A stretch of DNA of 64,000 nt from Clostridium sp. TW13 (GCF_024345225.1 NZ_BROD01000001.1:1994362-2058361); one strand, 5' to 3'; positions 20,001 to 29,076 are shown, numbered from the stretch's first letter. The notes: generated from the sequence alone by a model not told the origin. Numbers and translations are program-made.

Positions 20001-20846
20001 AAGTTCTTTCATAGATATAACTGCTAAATCCATTAATGTGATTGGTCTATTTGTATCTTCTCCATAAAGAAAATCTCTTGATTTCTTGTAATTTTCTAAA
20101 CTTACTTTTATAGGTTCAGTAAACTTACTGCCATCAATTTCAATTTCCTTTATATTAGTAGAAAATGTTGTATGTCTACAGTGATCTGACCAATAAGTAT
20201 CTATTACTTTTATTTCAGTGAAACTTGGTTCTCTTCCTTCTTCTTTAAAGAAATCTCTGATAAGTTCTAAGTCTTCAATGCTCATTGCAAGTTGTAATTC
20301 TTTATGAAATTCTGTTAACTTTTCTCTGTCATATGCTATAAAGCCATTTAATACTTTCACATCCTCTGGTTCTTCATAACTTTCCTCTAAAAGAGTTGAT
20401 GTAACTTCAACCTCTCTTGACTCAACAGGATTTATGTAATATTTCTTTATCTTTTCGATTTCATCTAAAGTAAGCTTTCCTTTTAATATAATTACTTTTG
20501 AAGATTTAACTTCAATTCTTTGACCTAAATTTAAAATTTGAAAACATTCTGCAGCAGAATCTGCTCTTTGATCATATTGCCCTGGTAAAAATTCTACCCC
20601 AAAAGCAATTTCACCATCATTAAGTTCTGGCATAGTCTCATATACCATGTCTACTGGTGGTTCAGAAAATATTGAAGTGATAGATTGATTGTATAGACTG
20701 TCATCATCCAATTTGAATAAGTATTTATTTAAAATTCTGACATCCTTTAAAGCATTAATTTGCAAGTTATGTTGCAAATCCTCCATTAAATTCTTGGCTT
20801 CAACATTAAACCCAGTTCTTTTCTCTACAAAAACACTTCTAATCAT
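17097..20846 (-). CDS. purL: Phosphoribosylformylglycinamidine synthase, single-chain type
   Basis: 1249 aa FGAM synthase in the large fused form: N-terminal PurS-like region, two ATP/FGAR domains (HNHPTEIEPFGGAATCLGG; GGKTGRDGCGGATGSS) and a C-terminal class I glutaminase (LIPVFPGTNCEDDC, LPGGFSAGDEPDGSG, nucleophile Cys in GICNGFQAL, catalytic HGEGRF). The ATG at 20846 follows GGAGGG; a GTG four codons earlier overlaps that site. Many Bacilli split this enzyme into PurS/Q/L; the fused form is common in Clostridium. First gene of the operon. Confidence 0.96.
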   Translation of the reverse strand: MIRSVFVEKRTGFNVEAKNLMEDLQHNLQINALKDVRILNKYLFKLDDDSLYNQSITSIFSEPPVDMVYETMPELNDGEIAFGVEFLPGQYDQRADSAAECFQILNLGQRIEVKSSKVIILKGKLTLDEIEKIKKYYINPVESREVEVTSTLLEESYEEPEDVKVLNGFIAYDREKLTEFHKELQLAMSIEDLELIRDFFKEEGREPSFTEIKVIDTYWSDHCRHTTFSTNIKEIEIDGSKFTEPIKVSLENYKKSRDFLYGEDTNRPITLMDLAVISMKELRKKGLLDDLDVSEEINACSIKVKVTEEGKQTDYLVMFKNETHNHPTEIEPFGGAATCLGGAIRDPLSGRTFVYQAMRVTGAADPTVSIADTLKGKLPQRKITLGAAHGYSSYGNQIGLATGQVSEVYHPQYVAKRMEIGAVVAAAPAENVRREEPKEGDVIILLGGKTGRDGCGGATGSSKEHTTDSLAKCGAEVQKGNAPTERKLQRLFRNPSVSKLIKRCNDFGAGGVSVAIGELCRGLDINLDLVPKKYEGLDGTELAISESQERMAVVVEAKDEKAFIEYAEKENLQAVTVAKVTSTDRLRMFWRGKTIVDLKREFLDTNGATQYANVRVNAPKEEEDFFKSKTEGTIRANWEKTIKDLNVASQKGMVERFDSTIGGRTVLMPFGGKTQLTPAEGMAAKVATEKGMAEEATIMTFGYNPYLSSWSPYHGAYYAVIEAVTKMVACGGKSKNIRLTFQEYFEKLAKDENRWGKPFSALLGAYEAQAQLDIAAIGGKDSMSGSFENIDVPPTLVAFAIAVEKAKNVISPEFKKANSKLVYVRTPRQEDELIDIAEFRKNMNIVEQLIEDKKVLSAYSIKFGGIAAGISKMSFGNHIGAELNESVVELGLFDENYGSMILEVEENFDVASLNSAEFIEIGRTIKEESIKVGGETFVINDLIKLWEEKLNSVFEIKTKDTDCKIDAKEFVRTEAVVSPAIKVAKPRVLIPVFPGTNCEDDCTRAFEKEGAIVNQIVINNLNKDSLNNSLKELETLIKESQIIMLPGGFSAGDEPDGSGKFIANIFRNERVKIAVMDLLKNRDGLMLGICNGFQALIKLGLVPYGEILDINEEMPTLTYNNIGRHMSSIVNTKILSNKSPWFNEVKVNDIHQVAISHGEGRFVASEELIKKLLDNGQVATQYVDLEGKVRMDMPYNPNGSMLGIEGITSPCGRVLGKMGHSERIGENLYKNVEGNFDQKLFKSGVNYFK

Positions 20847-20917
20847 GTAGCCCTCCACAAATATATAATATAAATTTTATGATTACTTGGTTATATTTGT
20901 TTTCTTTTTCTAAATTT

Positions 20918-20993
20918 ATAATACCACTACGTTATGAATAATGTCAACATTTCAGATATATTTTTAAATATAATTCGTACTATTGCGAATTAT
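20918..20993 (-). promoter_or_regulatory. purL operon promoter with CGAA/TTCG operator dyad
   Basis: Minus-strand -35 TTGACA (20942-20947), 18-bp spacer, -10 TATTAT (20918-20923). Just upstream, ATAATTCG (20970-20977) and CGAATTAT (20986-20993) form a perfect inverted repeat with an 8-bp centre. The CGAA core recalls PurR PurBoxes, although the spacing is shorter than in Bacillus. Regulator assignment is inference. Confidence 0.6.
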
Positions 20994-21092
20994 ACAACTC
21001 TTTATTCCTTAACTGATTCGTATTTTTTTATATATTCTAAATTTTCCCCCAAATATTTTTCACCTATTAATTAAGAATTATTACTTTTTTTC

Positions 21093-21108
21093 ATAATTTG
21101 CAAATTAT
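21093..21108. promoter_or_regulatory. 16-bp perfect palindrome upstream of the GH13 gene
   Basis: ATAATTTGCAAATTAT, with a TTGACA starting 12 bp later (21120-21125) toward the GH13 gene. Resembles a small dimeric-repressor site; a LacI-type sugar regulator is one possibility. No -10 box is clear. Confidence 0.35.
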
Positions 21109-21276
21109 ATACGATAATTTTGACAGCACAATTTCACCTAATGAATTTTTTCGTTCATTCCTTTTTATACCCCATATTTAAACTTTTTTCCCCTAATTTA
21201 ACCCTGTTGTATTTATTTTCATTATGACTTAAAATATACATAATAAAGAATAATAAAATAATAGGAGAATTGAAAT

Positions 21277-22590
21277 ATGGACTTGCAAAATAATTATGTA
21301 TTTTATCATATATATCCTTTAGGCTTTTGTAATGCTGAAGAGATCAACAATTTCAACTCAGAACCAAAACCACGAATTACAAAAATTTTAAATTGGATAG
21401 AACACCTTAATACCTTAGGAATAAATGCCCTATATTTAGGCCCTGTGTTCGAATCTACAAAACATGGGTATGATACAGCAGATTATTTAAAAATTGATAG
21501 GCGCCTTGGTTCAAATGAAGATTTTAAATTAGTTTGTGATTCATTGCACGAAGCTGGAATTCAGATTTTTTTAGACGGCGTATTCAATCATGTAGGCAGA
21601 GATTTTTGGGCATTTAAAGATGTACAGATTAATAAACAAAATTCTAAATTCAAGGATTGGTTTTATATTGATTTTAATAGAAATAGTTACGATAATGATG
21701 GATTCTATTATGAAGGCTGGGAAGGTCATTATGACTTAGTAAAGTTAAATTTAAATAATGCTGATGTTAAAAATCATATTTTCAGTGCAATTTCTAGTTG
21801 GGTAACTGAATTTAATATTGACGGTTTAAGATTGGATGTTGCCTACTCCCTAGACAAAAATTTTATAAGAGAACTTTCTGCCTTCTGTAAAAAATTGAAA
21901 CCAAACTTCTTTTTAATTGGAGAAATTATTCATGGAGACTATAATTCTATAGTAGGGAAAGACCTACTTGATTCTGCTACAAATTATGAATGTTATAAAG
22001 GAATTTATTCTAGTTTCAACTCAGAAAATATGTTTGAGATAGAATATTCTTTAAATCGTCAATTCGGAAATGGTGGAATATATAAAGATTTACCTTTATA
22101 CTCTTTTGTAGAAAATCATGATGTCGTACGTCTTGCCAGTGTGCTTACTGACCCTAATCATTTGAAGTTGGCTTATGGCTTACTTTTCACTATGCCAGGA
22201 ATTCCTTCTATATATTATGGAGGTGAATGGGGATTAAAAGGTGATAAGTCTAAGGGAGATTCAGCTCTTCGTCCTGCTCTAGAATTAGATTCATTAGAGG
22301 ATAATGATTTAACAAAGTTTATATCATCACTTGTTGCAATAAGAAAAGATTCAAAAGCATTGGCTTTTGGAAACTATAAAAAAGAACATTTAACAAATCA
22401 TCAGTATGTTTTTTCTCGTGAACTAGAAGATGAAAAAATAATAATTGCAATAAACATTGAAAAAAAGCCTTATGTTCTAAATTATAAATTTCCTAAAGAA
22501 AAAGCTATTGATTTGTTAACAAAAAAGGAATATGTATTTGACGGTAGCTTTATCCTTGAACCTTACAGCATCTATATATTCAAAATGTAA
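21277..22590 (+). CDS. GH13 alpha-amylase-family glycosidase
   Basis: 437 aa, no signal peptide, so intracellular. (beta/alpha)8 barrel motifs in order: LYLGPVFESTKHGYDT, DGVFNHVGRDF (region I), GLRLDVAY with the nucleophile Asp (region II), LIGEIIHG with acid/base Glu (III), and ENHDVVR (IV). Closest by eye to neopullulanase/cyclomaltodextrinase or maltogenic types, but without their N-terminal domain. Probably degrades imported maltodextrins. Stands alone on the plus strand with an AGGAG site. Exact specificity is unknown. Confidence 0.85.
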   Translation: MDLQNNYVFYHIYPLGFCNAEEINNFNSEPKPRITKILNWIEHLNTLGINALYLGPVFESTKHGYDTADYLKIDRRLGSNEDFKLVCDSLHEAGIQIFLDGVFNHVGRDFWAFKDVQINKQNSKFKDWFYIDFNRNSYDNDGFYYEGWEGHYDLVKLNLNNADVKNHIFSAISSWVTEFNIDGLRLDVAYSLDKNFIRELSAFCKKLKPNFFLIGEIIHGDYNSIVGKDLLDSATNYECYKGIYSSFNSENMFEIEYSLNRQFGNGGIYKDLPLYSFVENHDVVRLASVLTDPNHLKLAYGLLFTMPGIPSIYYGGEWGLKGDKSKGDSALRPALELDSLEDNDLTKFISSLVAIRKDSKALAFGNYKKEHLTNHQYVFSRELEDEKIIIAINIEKKPYVLNYKFPKEKAIDLLTKKEYVFDGSFILEPYSIYIFKM

Positions 22591-22643
22591 TCCTTAGTTT
22601 AAGGTATATAAATTCAAAATGTTTATTTTGTTGAAAATATGAA

Positions 22644-22691
22644 AGAGGCTATTGCAGAGTGATTTTTTATCAATCATTCTGCTTAGCCTCT
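22644..22691. terminator. Hairpin between convergent GH13 and ABC operon
   Basis: Stem AGAGGCTA/TAGCCTCT extended by GCAGAGTGATT/AATCATTCTGC with one mismatch. T-runs are modest on both sides; it probably serves both convergent units. Confidence 0.7.
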
Positions 22692-22739
22692 TATTAGTTA
22701 TTTCTTTGAAAAGATAATCTTATTAATATAAATTTATTA

Positions 22740-23942
22740 TTAATCTTCTCGCATCAGTATAGCTGGATATATATTTTTAAACTTAACATAAGCAAATAAA
22801 CTTACTATGAAATCTATTGGTATGAGTATAGCCAATGGCATAATCACAGAAATAATTGATATTGAAACCGATAATTGAATAGTAGCCCTAGAATTAATAA
22901 CTGGATTTATAAGAAAACTATTGGCTAATATTGATATTAGTATAGCCTCTATATAACCTATAATAGAAATAATCACAGCTTCGAGAAAAACTATCTTGAA
23001 TATATGCCTGTTGTTATACCCCAAAGCCTTATATATGCACAGGTTTTGCTTACTATTTATAGCTATATTAGTTACACAAATATATAACATTATTAGTAAA
23101 AAAATAAATATTGAAGACACCATATATCCGCTCACTTTTGATACCACTTTATAACTCCCAACTTCGCTACCCTCTTTTGGCTTAGATAGCTCAGCTTTAA
23201 AATTATTTTTTGAAGATAGTTCTTTAATTACATCATTTACATAGTCCTTCTTATCTACTATAACGGTGAATAAAAAGTTTGACCTTGATTCATATTGTCC
23301 CGAATCATTACATATCCCATACATATCATTTAACGGAATATATATTTTATTGCTGTTCTCACTTAATTCATTTTTATAAGTTCCTACCACCCTACATCTA
23401 TAAGTGTATCTAGTTGCTTTTCCTTCGTTCTTATATGCTAAGTTTATATTTTTTCCAATAAAGGATTTTCCCTCTACAACTTCGTTTAACTTTCCATTAG
23501 TATTTTGGATATACAGTCTTTGTGGTATAATTGCCACATTTTTTTCATTCTTATCTATATCATTTCCATCTATAACCTTAGGAAAATACTTTTCATTACC
23601 AGAGCTCAATACATATGATCCTTTTGATAAAACACTATCTTGACTGACTTCTGCCATTATTGGATTTACATATCTATAGGCATCTTCTACATGCTTTACA
23701 CTCCTTAAATATTTTAGATACTCCTCAAAAGACTTATCCCCTGTATTATTTGCACCCACAAGTACTTGTCTGCTAGTTATAGAATTTATTATGTTACTTT
23801 CAATAGCATCACTTATTGATTTGTTCAAACTTAATGCAATTATTAAAGCGCTTATACATGTGGCTATTATCACTGAAAATACTATAGTTTTAAAAGCTTG
23901 CCTATAGATATCTTTTACTGCAATCATTAATAATCTAAACAT
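22740..23942 (-). CDS. FtsX/MacB-type ABC transporter permease
   Basis: 400 aa. One N-terminal membrane helix (about 15-40), a large extracytoplasmic domain (40-265), then three C-terminal helices (about 270-295, 320-345, 355-385): the MacB/FtsX layout. Last gene of the seven-gene ABC operon, 24 bp after a paralogous permease; the two likely form a heterodimer driven by the ATPase at 25194. Substrate unknown; this class often handles antimicrobial peptides or envelope stress rather than simple transport. Confidence 0.85.
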   Translation of the reverse strand: MFRLLMIAVKDIYRQAFKTIVFSVIIATCISALIIALSLNKSISDAIESNIINSITSRQVLVGANNTGDKSFEEYLKYLRSVKHVEDAYRYVNPIMAEVSQDSVLSKGSYVLSSGNEKYFPKVIDGNDIDKNEKNVAIIPQRLYIQNTNGKLNEVVEGKSFIGKNINLAYKNEGKATRYTYRCRVVGTYKNELSENSNKIYIPLNDMYGICNDSGQYESRSNFLFTVIVDKKDYVNDVIKELSSKNNFKAELSKPKEGSEVGSYKVVSKVSGYMVSSIFIFLLIMLYICVTNIAINSKQNLCIYKALGYNNRHIFKIVFLEAVIISIIGYIEAILISILANSFLINPVINSRATIQLSVSISIISVIMPLAILIPIDFIVSLFAYVKFKNIYPAILMRED

Positions 23943-23965
23943 AATAATTATCCATCCAATCTTAT

Positions 23966-25204
23966 TTATTCTTTCATAGCATAAGAGGGCTGTATCTTCA
24001 TAGTTCTTATACTAGAGGAAATGCAAGCTATAACTGGTACTATAACAGAAAGAACTAAAGCAATTAAGACAGCTATTAAATTAGCTGAAACATGCATATT
24101 ATCAGTTGGATTTTGGTCTTTAATACGTCTTGAAACATAAATCAACGCTCCTGACGAAATCCCCATCGCTATAACAAAGCCTATTATTCCTATAATAATA
24201 GTCTCAAGATTAAGCATTAATAAAACTATCTTATTTCTATACCCAATGGCTTTTAACATTCCTATCTCTGAAGTTCTATCTTTTATAGAATTAATAGTGG
24301 TCATAGCAATATTTATTAGCACAACTATAAATATTACAACTGACAATCCACCACCTAAAAGATTTATATATAACGGCAATTGCGTATTTAATCTAACCTT
24401 TACACTTGGCACCATATTATTCTTATACAACTCGTTCATCACAGCATCCACATTTTTATAATTATCTACAACAATTTCAATAGGATATCCTCCTTCGGTT
24501 GTATTATTTATAGATTCATTCTGAGCTCTATAAATTATGTCTATATCCTTATATGGCACATAAAATATGTCCCCATTTTCATTACTTTTATCTGTATCAA
24601 AAACACCTACAATAGTAAATTTATATGTTTTACTACTATTATTTGAATTGTACTTTCCTATAACTTCTTTTCCCAATAAAGACTTTCCATCTAAAATAGA
24701 GTCAGCTTTTATTCCTTTGGCACTCTCTATCCTTGAGTCTGGTATAAATTTATCTGGTACAATCGCAACATTCGTTTCATCATCCTTGAAGTTTCTCCCT
24801 GCTATTATTTTAGGAACAGTTTTATTATTCCCTCCTTTGATCATTATCTCACCATTATTACTTCCTATGTTTGGTATCTGAAATTGTCCTACAAATTGGT
24901 CAGCGCTAATCTGTTGCCCAAGATCTCCTTGTGGAATTGCTGCACTAACATGTTGATATTTTGATACTATATCTATGATTTTGGCTTCAGAATACAATTT
25001 GTAATCATAATCTACAAATAAGCTTCTACATCCCACATTATTTTCAAGATTGGAATTAAAATATTGGTTGAGGGAGGAGGAAAATGATAAGGTTAATATA
25101 AATATAGTTAATGCGACAGTCATTAATAAAATGCTTATTATTGTCTTTACTTTTCTTCTTGATAAATTACTAAAAGAAAGCTTCAATACATATTTAAATT
25201 TCAT
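23966..25204 (-). CDS. FtsX/MacB-type ABC transporter permease
   Basis: 412 aa from the ATG at 25204 (GAGGAG upstream); a longer frame lacks a site and runs through the ATPase gene. N-terminal SFSNLSRRKVKTIISILL is typical of FtsX-like permeases, with helices near 20-40, 285-310, 330-360 and 375-400. Overlaps the ATPase gene end by 11 nt. Pairs with the permease at 22740. Confidence 0.87.
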   Translation of the reverse strand: MKFKYVLKLSFSNLSRRKVKTIISILLMTVALTIFILTLSFSSSLNQYFNSNLENNVGCRSLFVDYDYKLYSEAKIIDIVSKYQHVSAAIPQGDLGQQISADQFVGQFQIPNIGSNNGEIMIKGGNNKTVPKIIAGRNFKDDETNVAIVPDKFIPDSRIESAKGIKADSILDGKSLLGKEVIGKYNSNNSSKTYKFTIVGVFDTDKSNENGDIFYVPYKDIDIIYRAQNESINNTTEGGYPIEIVVDNYKNVDAVMNELYKNNMVPSVKVRLNTQLPLYINLLGGGLSVVIFIVVLINIAMTTINSIKDRTSEIGMLKAIGYRNKIVLLMLNLETIIIGIIGFVIAMGISSGALIYVSRRIKDQNPTDNMHVSANLIAVLIALVLSVIVPVIACISSSIRTMKIQPSYAMKE

Positions 25205-25871
25205 TGCTAATCTCCTCGCGTAATATTCCTTTGTCCATATAAAAAAGTTTATCTGCATATTTCTTTACAATTTCATTGTGACTTACTACAAGAACACATT
25301 TACCTTCTCTAGATAACTTTTTTAAAATCTCAAAAACTATTATTTCATTTTCAATATCTAAATTACCAGTAGGTTCATCTGCAAATATACAATCTGGATT
25401 GTTTGCAAGAGATCTGGCAATGGCAACTCTTTGCTGTTCTCCACCTGAAAGTTCCTTTGGGTAGTGCTTAGCCCTATCAGACATCCCAAGCTGTTCTAAT
25501 AAGTTCATTGCCTTTTCCTTTAAATCATCATTTCGATAATTTTCATTTATATACATTGGCAGCATTACATTCTCATATGCCTTTAATTTAGGATTTAAAT
25601 AAAATGCCTGAAATACAAAACCTATTTTCCCCATTCTTATTTTTGCTTTTTCATTCTCATTTAAATTTGCTACATTTTCACCATCAATATATAATTCACC
25701 ACTGGTCGCTTTATCAAGAAGCCCTAATAATTGCAATAAAGTAGTTTTGCCAGAACCAGAATGTCCCATGATAGCATAAAATTTACTTTTTTCAAGGCTA
25801 ATGGTAACATTCTTAACAGCTTGTACTTTTCCTTTGTATACCTTTGAAAGATTATTTGCTTTGATTATCAT
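25194..25871 (-). CDS. ABC transporter ATP-binding protein, MacB/LolD type
   Basis: 225 aa. Walker A GHSGSGKTT near 35, Q-loop FQAF, signature LSGGEQQRVAIARSL near 140, Walker B CIFADEPTGNLD and the switch His in VSHNE. The sequence is typical of ATPases paired with FtsX-like permeases, which are encoded next. GGGGGAG site. Confidence 0.93.
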   Translation of the reverse strand: MIIKANNLSKVYKGKVQAVKNVTISLEKSKFYAIMGHSGSGKTTLLQLLGLLDKATSGELYIDGENVANLNENEKAKIRMGKIGFVFQAFYLNPKLKAYENVMLPMYINENYRNDDLKEKAMNLLEQLGMSDRAKHYPKELSGGEQQRVAIARSLANNPDCIFADEPTGNLDIENEIIVFEILKKLSREGKCVLVVSHNEIVKKYADKLFYMDKGILREEISNEI

Positions 25872-25912
25872 AATTGATAAACTCCCCCATTAATTATTTA
25901 TTTTCAGATACA

Positions 25913-26584
25913 TTATTGTGTTTTAGCAAGCTTCATAATTTTATTATATTCTGAAAAATACTTTTCCTTTTTCTCTTTAGAAATAAAGATTTGCTCAAAA
26001 TTGCAAAACTTATCATATGTTTCAACTGATTTTCCCCTTAATTGATCTTCACTGAAAATCCCAAAATCAGCCTCTTTATATGTCAAAGGAAACTTTCCAT
26101 AAAACGGATTTAGAAATGTATACCTGTTCTTTTCTTTCTTATTCTTGGAATCAGTAAGACAAAATATATACTCTTTATTGGGTTTAATAAAATTATATCC
26201 TTCAAATGTCCAGACTGATTTATTTTCTATGGCTATGGGTTCATAAATATATATAGTCTCGTCTTTAAGATTTCCTTTTAATACCTTTGATACTTTTATT
26301 TCTGTTATCACAGTCCCATATAAAATTTTTCTCTTTCCAGTCATCTTTCCTTTTAAAATATACTTATAAATAGAATTAGTATCTTGCACTTTATTTATAT
26401 CCGCAAATGAACCATTAGAGAATTTCACATCTGTATAAGGATAATATTGCAATGTACTTGCCTTATTGAAAATATCTTTAAATTGAAATTCAGTAATAGA
26501 AGTTCTAGTAAAAAGTGCAGTAACTAAACCACTTAATATAAAAACTATTATGATTCCTATAAATAACTTGTTTGATATCTTCAT
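25913..26584 (-). CDS. Membrane-anchored extracytoplasmic protein of unknown function
   Basis: 223 aa. An uncleaved-looking N-terminal helix (FIGIIIVFILSGLVTALF, 8-25), then a soluble domain with many strands (VITEIKVSKVLKG, TIYIYEPIAI) and a Lys-rich end. Not recognised. It lies between the two ABC modules (2 nt after the first ATPase), so it may be an accessory or sensor subunit of one of them (inference). Confidence 0.7.
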   Translation of the reverse strand: MKISNKLFIGIIIVFILSGLVTALFTRTSITEFQFKDIFNKASTLQYYPYTDVKFSNGSFADINKVQDTNSIYKYILKGKMTGKRKILYGTVITEIKVSKVLKGNLKDETIYIYEPIAIENKSVWTFEGYNFIKPNKEYIFCLTDSKNKKEKNRYTFLNPFYGKFPLTYKEADFGIFSEDQLRGKSVETYDKFCNFEQIFISKEKKEKYFSEYNKIMKLAKTQ

Positions 26585-26586
26585 AA

Positions 26587-27222
26587 CTATACCTCTGCAA
26601 TCCTTCCAGAATCTACTTTGAATACCTTATCACAAAGTTCCTCAATGTCCCTTTTATTATGACTGGCTATAAGAATGGTCGCACCTCGTATTCTTTCTTT
26701 TTTTAAAATTAATTTCAAATTATCTATACTCTCTTCATCTAAAGCATTAGTAGGTTCATCTAAAATAAGCAAATCTGGCGACTCCATAAAAGCCTGTGCC
26801 AATGCTAATTTTTGCTTCATCCCTAATGAATATTTTCTAAATACTCTCTTATTTTTTGGATTTAGACCAAGTTTTAACATCCATAAAGATATAGTATCTT
26901 CATCAATAATTGATTTAATGCTGGCTATATTTTTTAAGCATTCAAATCCAGTTTGATTTTCCCAAAATCCTGGTGTATCTAATATTACTCCACAAGAACT
27001 AGGACAATCTATTTCTTTTGAAAGAATCTTATCATCTATAACCACCTCACCTTCTGTAGGTCTAATCAATCCACAAATTGTTCTGAATAACATAGTCTTA
27101 CCAGCTCCATTGCTCCCTACAAACCCATATATTTTTCCTTTCTCTAAACTTAAATTTATGTTCTCTAAAATTATATTACCTTTTATTACTTTATAAACAT
27201 TTTTAACTTCTATATATTCCAT
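26587..27222 (-). CDS. ABC transporter ATP-binding protein, ABC-2/multidrug type
   Basis: 211 aa. Walker A GSNGAGKT near 37, signature YSLGMKQKLALAQAF, Walker B LLILDEPTNALD, switch His in ASHNKRD. Typical of CcmA/BcrA-like ATPases that pair with ABC-2 permeases; the two membrane proteins just upstream are the likely partners. Good AGGAGG site. Confidence 0.9.
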   Translation of the reverse strand: MEYIEVKNVYKVIKGNIILENINLSLEKGKIYGFVGSNGAGKTMLFRTICGLIRPTEGEVVIDDKILSKEIDCPSSCGVILDTPGFWENQTGFECLKNIASIKSIIDEDTISLWMLKLGLNPKNKRVFRKYSLGMKQKLALAQAFMESPDLLILDEPTNALDEESIDNLKLILKKERIRGATILIASHNKRDIEELCDKVFKVDSGRIAEV

Positions 27223-27230
27223 ATTTCCTC

Positions 27231-28028
27231 CTAATAAAATTCATGTTTCTCAATACTCCTTCTTCCTAATACAAATAGGATTATTATGAATACAATATTA
27301 AAAATTAAAGCATGAATAAAGTAGTAATTTTTTATATAATGAGAAAAATACCTTACACTTCTATTAACTAAGGTAGTATCTTGAATTGTTATCATATACT
27401 GCGTAAAAGGTATCATTCCAATCAATACTCTCTTGGTAAAATAAATACTATAAAAGATTATTAAGTTAATGATTATTAGTGAAATGCTAACTATATATCC
27501 AATAACCTGATTGGTCTTTAAACTCACTAAATTTGCTATTATAACTGCAATATATTGCGTTGACACAATTAGTATAAATAATTTCAAAATAACTTGTATA
27601 AATTCACTTACGTTATTGATTCTATATCCTAAAATACCAAAATATCCAAAGGCTATTATAAACTGACAAAATTGAATTTTTATTATACTGCACAATATAT
27701 AAATTAGTTTATTGGTAAGCCATTTTTTTATCTTTTTTGTTCTAGTAAAAATGTATGCTGCATTCTTCTCTAACTCTAACGAAAGATTATCTGCAAATAT
27801 AGAAACAATAAGAATTGTATTTAATGCAGAAATAATTATTTTTGATGAAGAAAAGCTCTCATTTATGAACGTATAGGAAAAATAACACAAGTACATATCT
27901 TTGATATCTTTAGTTATATGATGTAATTGTGATGATAACGTAATAGATATATATAACATCAGAATTATCATCAATGTTAGTACACATATACTTTTTATTC
28001 TATTGTCATTCCATACAATTGTTTTCAT
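27231..28028 (-). CDS. ABC-2-type membrane protein
   Basis: 265 aa from the ATG at 28028 (GGGGGCGAG upstream; a longer frame would overlap the previous gene). Six predicted membrane helices (about residues 15-40, 65-90, 105-135, 150-175, 185-210, 235-258). No family motif recognised. Probably half of a heterodimeric permease with the next protein upstream. Confidence 0.7.
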   Translation of the reverse strand: MKTIVWNDNRIKSICVLTLMIILMLYISITLSSQLHHITKDIKDMYLCYFSYTFINESFSSSKIIISALNTILIVSIFADNLSLELEKNAAYIFTRTKKIKKWLTNKLIYILCSIIKIQFCQFIIAFGYFGILGYRINNVSEFIQVILKLFILIVSTQYIAVIIANLVSLKTNQVIGYIVSISLIIINLIIFYSIYFTKRVLIGMIPFTQYMITIQDTTLVNRSVRYFSHYIKNYYFIHALIFNIVFIIILFVLGRRSIEKHEFY

Positions 28029-28050
28029 AAACACTCGCCCCCATCTATAT

Positions 28051-28851
28051 CTATCTTCTGCTTTCAATGCCTATACCTACTACTCCAGTAAAGATGCAAA
28101 GAATTAACCAACCTAATAATGTAATAAAAAAATACTCTAACTTATATGGTAAAGCTTGTATATAGGACTCCATTGTAAATTGCATAGGTAAAATCACTTC
28201 ACTTAAATGCACCCCTAAAAACATACATATAAATAATGTAATCCTTTTGATTCTAAATATAATTGAAATATTAAAACCAATAATAGCTATGAATGAACTG
28301 TAAACAGATATAATAATGATGAGCAAAAAATTATATAGATATGGACTGCTTTCCAAGATGCTTTGCAAAAAGAAATGATTTATGTTACTTGTAAGCTCAT
28401 AATCTGGCAATCCCATATATCCCCGTACTCCCGTATTCGGTATTGCTAAAAATGTTAATGCTTCATTTATACTTAATGCAAAAAAAACTGTTAAAAACAC
28501 TATAATTGAGATTGAAATAATTTTAGAAATAAAATATTTGCTCTTTTTATTTCTTGCAAAAAAGTAAATACATATATTATTATCTCTTTCAAATATATAT
28601 GAATCAGAGTAAATTAAGCAAACAATTAATGGTAACATTATTAATATAAAATTTAATACAGGGCGTGTTGTCCTTCCTAAAGTCAATCCCATAATTCCTG
28701 TTGGAAATAATTCTAATGAAGTTACTCCAAATACATCGGCACACATCATAAAAAAAGGCAATAATGAAAGCGCTATAAAAAGTAAGAAAACCATTTTAAA
28801 TTTATCATTTTTAATGCAATTTTTTAGATCTACTCTAATTAAGTTAACCAT
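28051..28851 (-). CDS. ABC-2-type membrane protein
   Basis: 266 aa from the ATG at 28851, chosen for GAGGAG 6 nt upstream. About six membrane helices, with a cytoplasmic NLIRVDLKNCIKN start and a loop INEALTFLAIPNTG, as in ABC-2 permeases. First gene of the operon; a good promoter lies 100 bp upstream. Related in layout to the protein encoded next. Confidence 0.72.
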   Translation of the reverse strand: MVNLIRVDLKNCIKNDKFKMVFLLFIALSLLPFFMMCADVFGVTSLELFPTGIMGLTLGRTTRPVLNFILIMLPLIVCLIYSDSYIFERDNNICIYFFARNKKSKYFISKIISISIIVFLTVFFALSINEALTFLAIPNTGVRGYMGLPDYELTSNINHFFLQSILESSPYLYNFLLIIIISVYSSFIAIIGFNISIIFRIKRITLFICMFLGVHLSEVILPMQFTMESYIQALPYKLEYFFITLLGWLILCIFTGVVGIGIESRR

Positions 28852-28950
28852 ATTGCTCTCCTCATTACCATGTAGTAAATACTTCAAAATGTTTATAAAA
28901 AATCTATAATTATAGCGCCCAACTTCCTATAATTTCATATATTATATTAA

Positions 28951-28979
28951 ATTGTAATTCATTGCTATGTATATGTCAA
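28951..28979 (-). promoter_or_regulatory. Promoter of the double ABC operon
   Basis: Minus-strand -35 TTGACA (28974-28979), 17-bp spacer, -10 TACAAT (28951-28956), about 100 bp before the first gene. Confidence 0.72.
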
Positions 28980-29042
28980 TTACTGCCTTATATCATTGTA
29001 GAATATTTGCTTTTTAGCCTTTTTAAGTCTAATGCAATAAAA

Positions 29043-29076
29043 AAGGTTAGACATCTATTCAAAAATGTCTAACCTT
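29043..29076 (-). terminator. Terminator after the C_GCAxxG_C_C gene
   Basis: 12-bp stem AAGGTTAGACAT/ATGTCTAACCTT, followed on the minus strand by TTTTTATT. Confidence 0.85.

Larger units (their letters stand above)
20847..21276. other. Divergent intergenic region purL / GH13
   Basis: 430 bp. Contains the purL promoter (20918-20947), an 8+8 bp dyad (20970-20993) and a perfect 16-bp palindrome nearer the GH13 gene (21093-21108). I looked for a guanine riboswitch in the short purL leader and saw none. Confidence 0.6.

Noticed and set aside
20847-20950. Guanine riboswitch upstream of purL
   Set aside because: The leader between the -10 box and the start is only about 70 nt, and the conserved purine-aptamer loops are absent.
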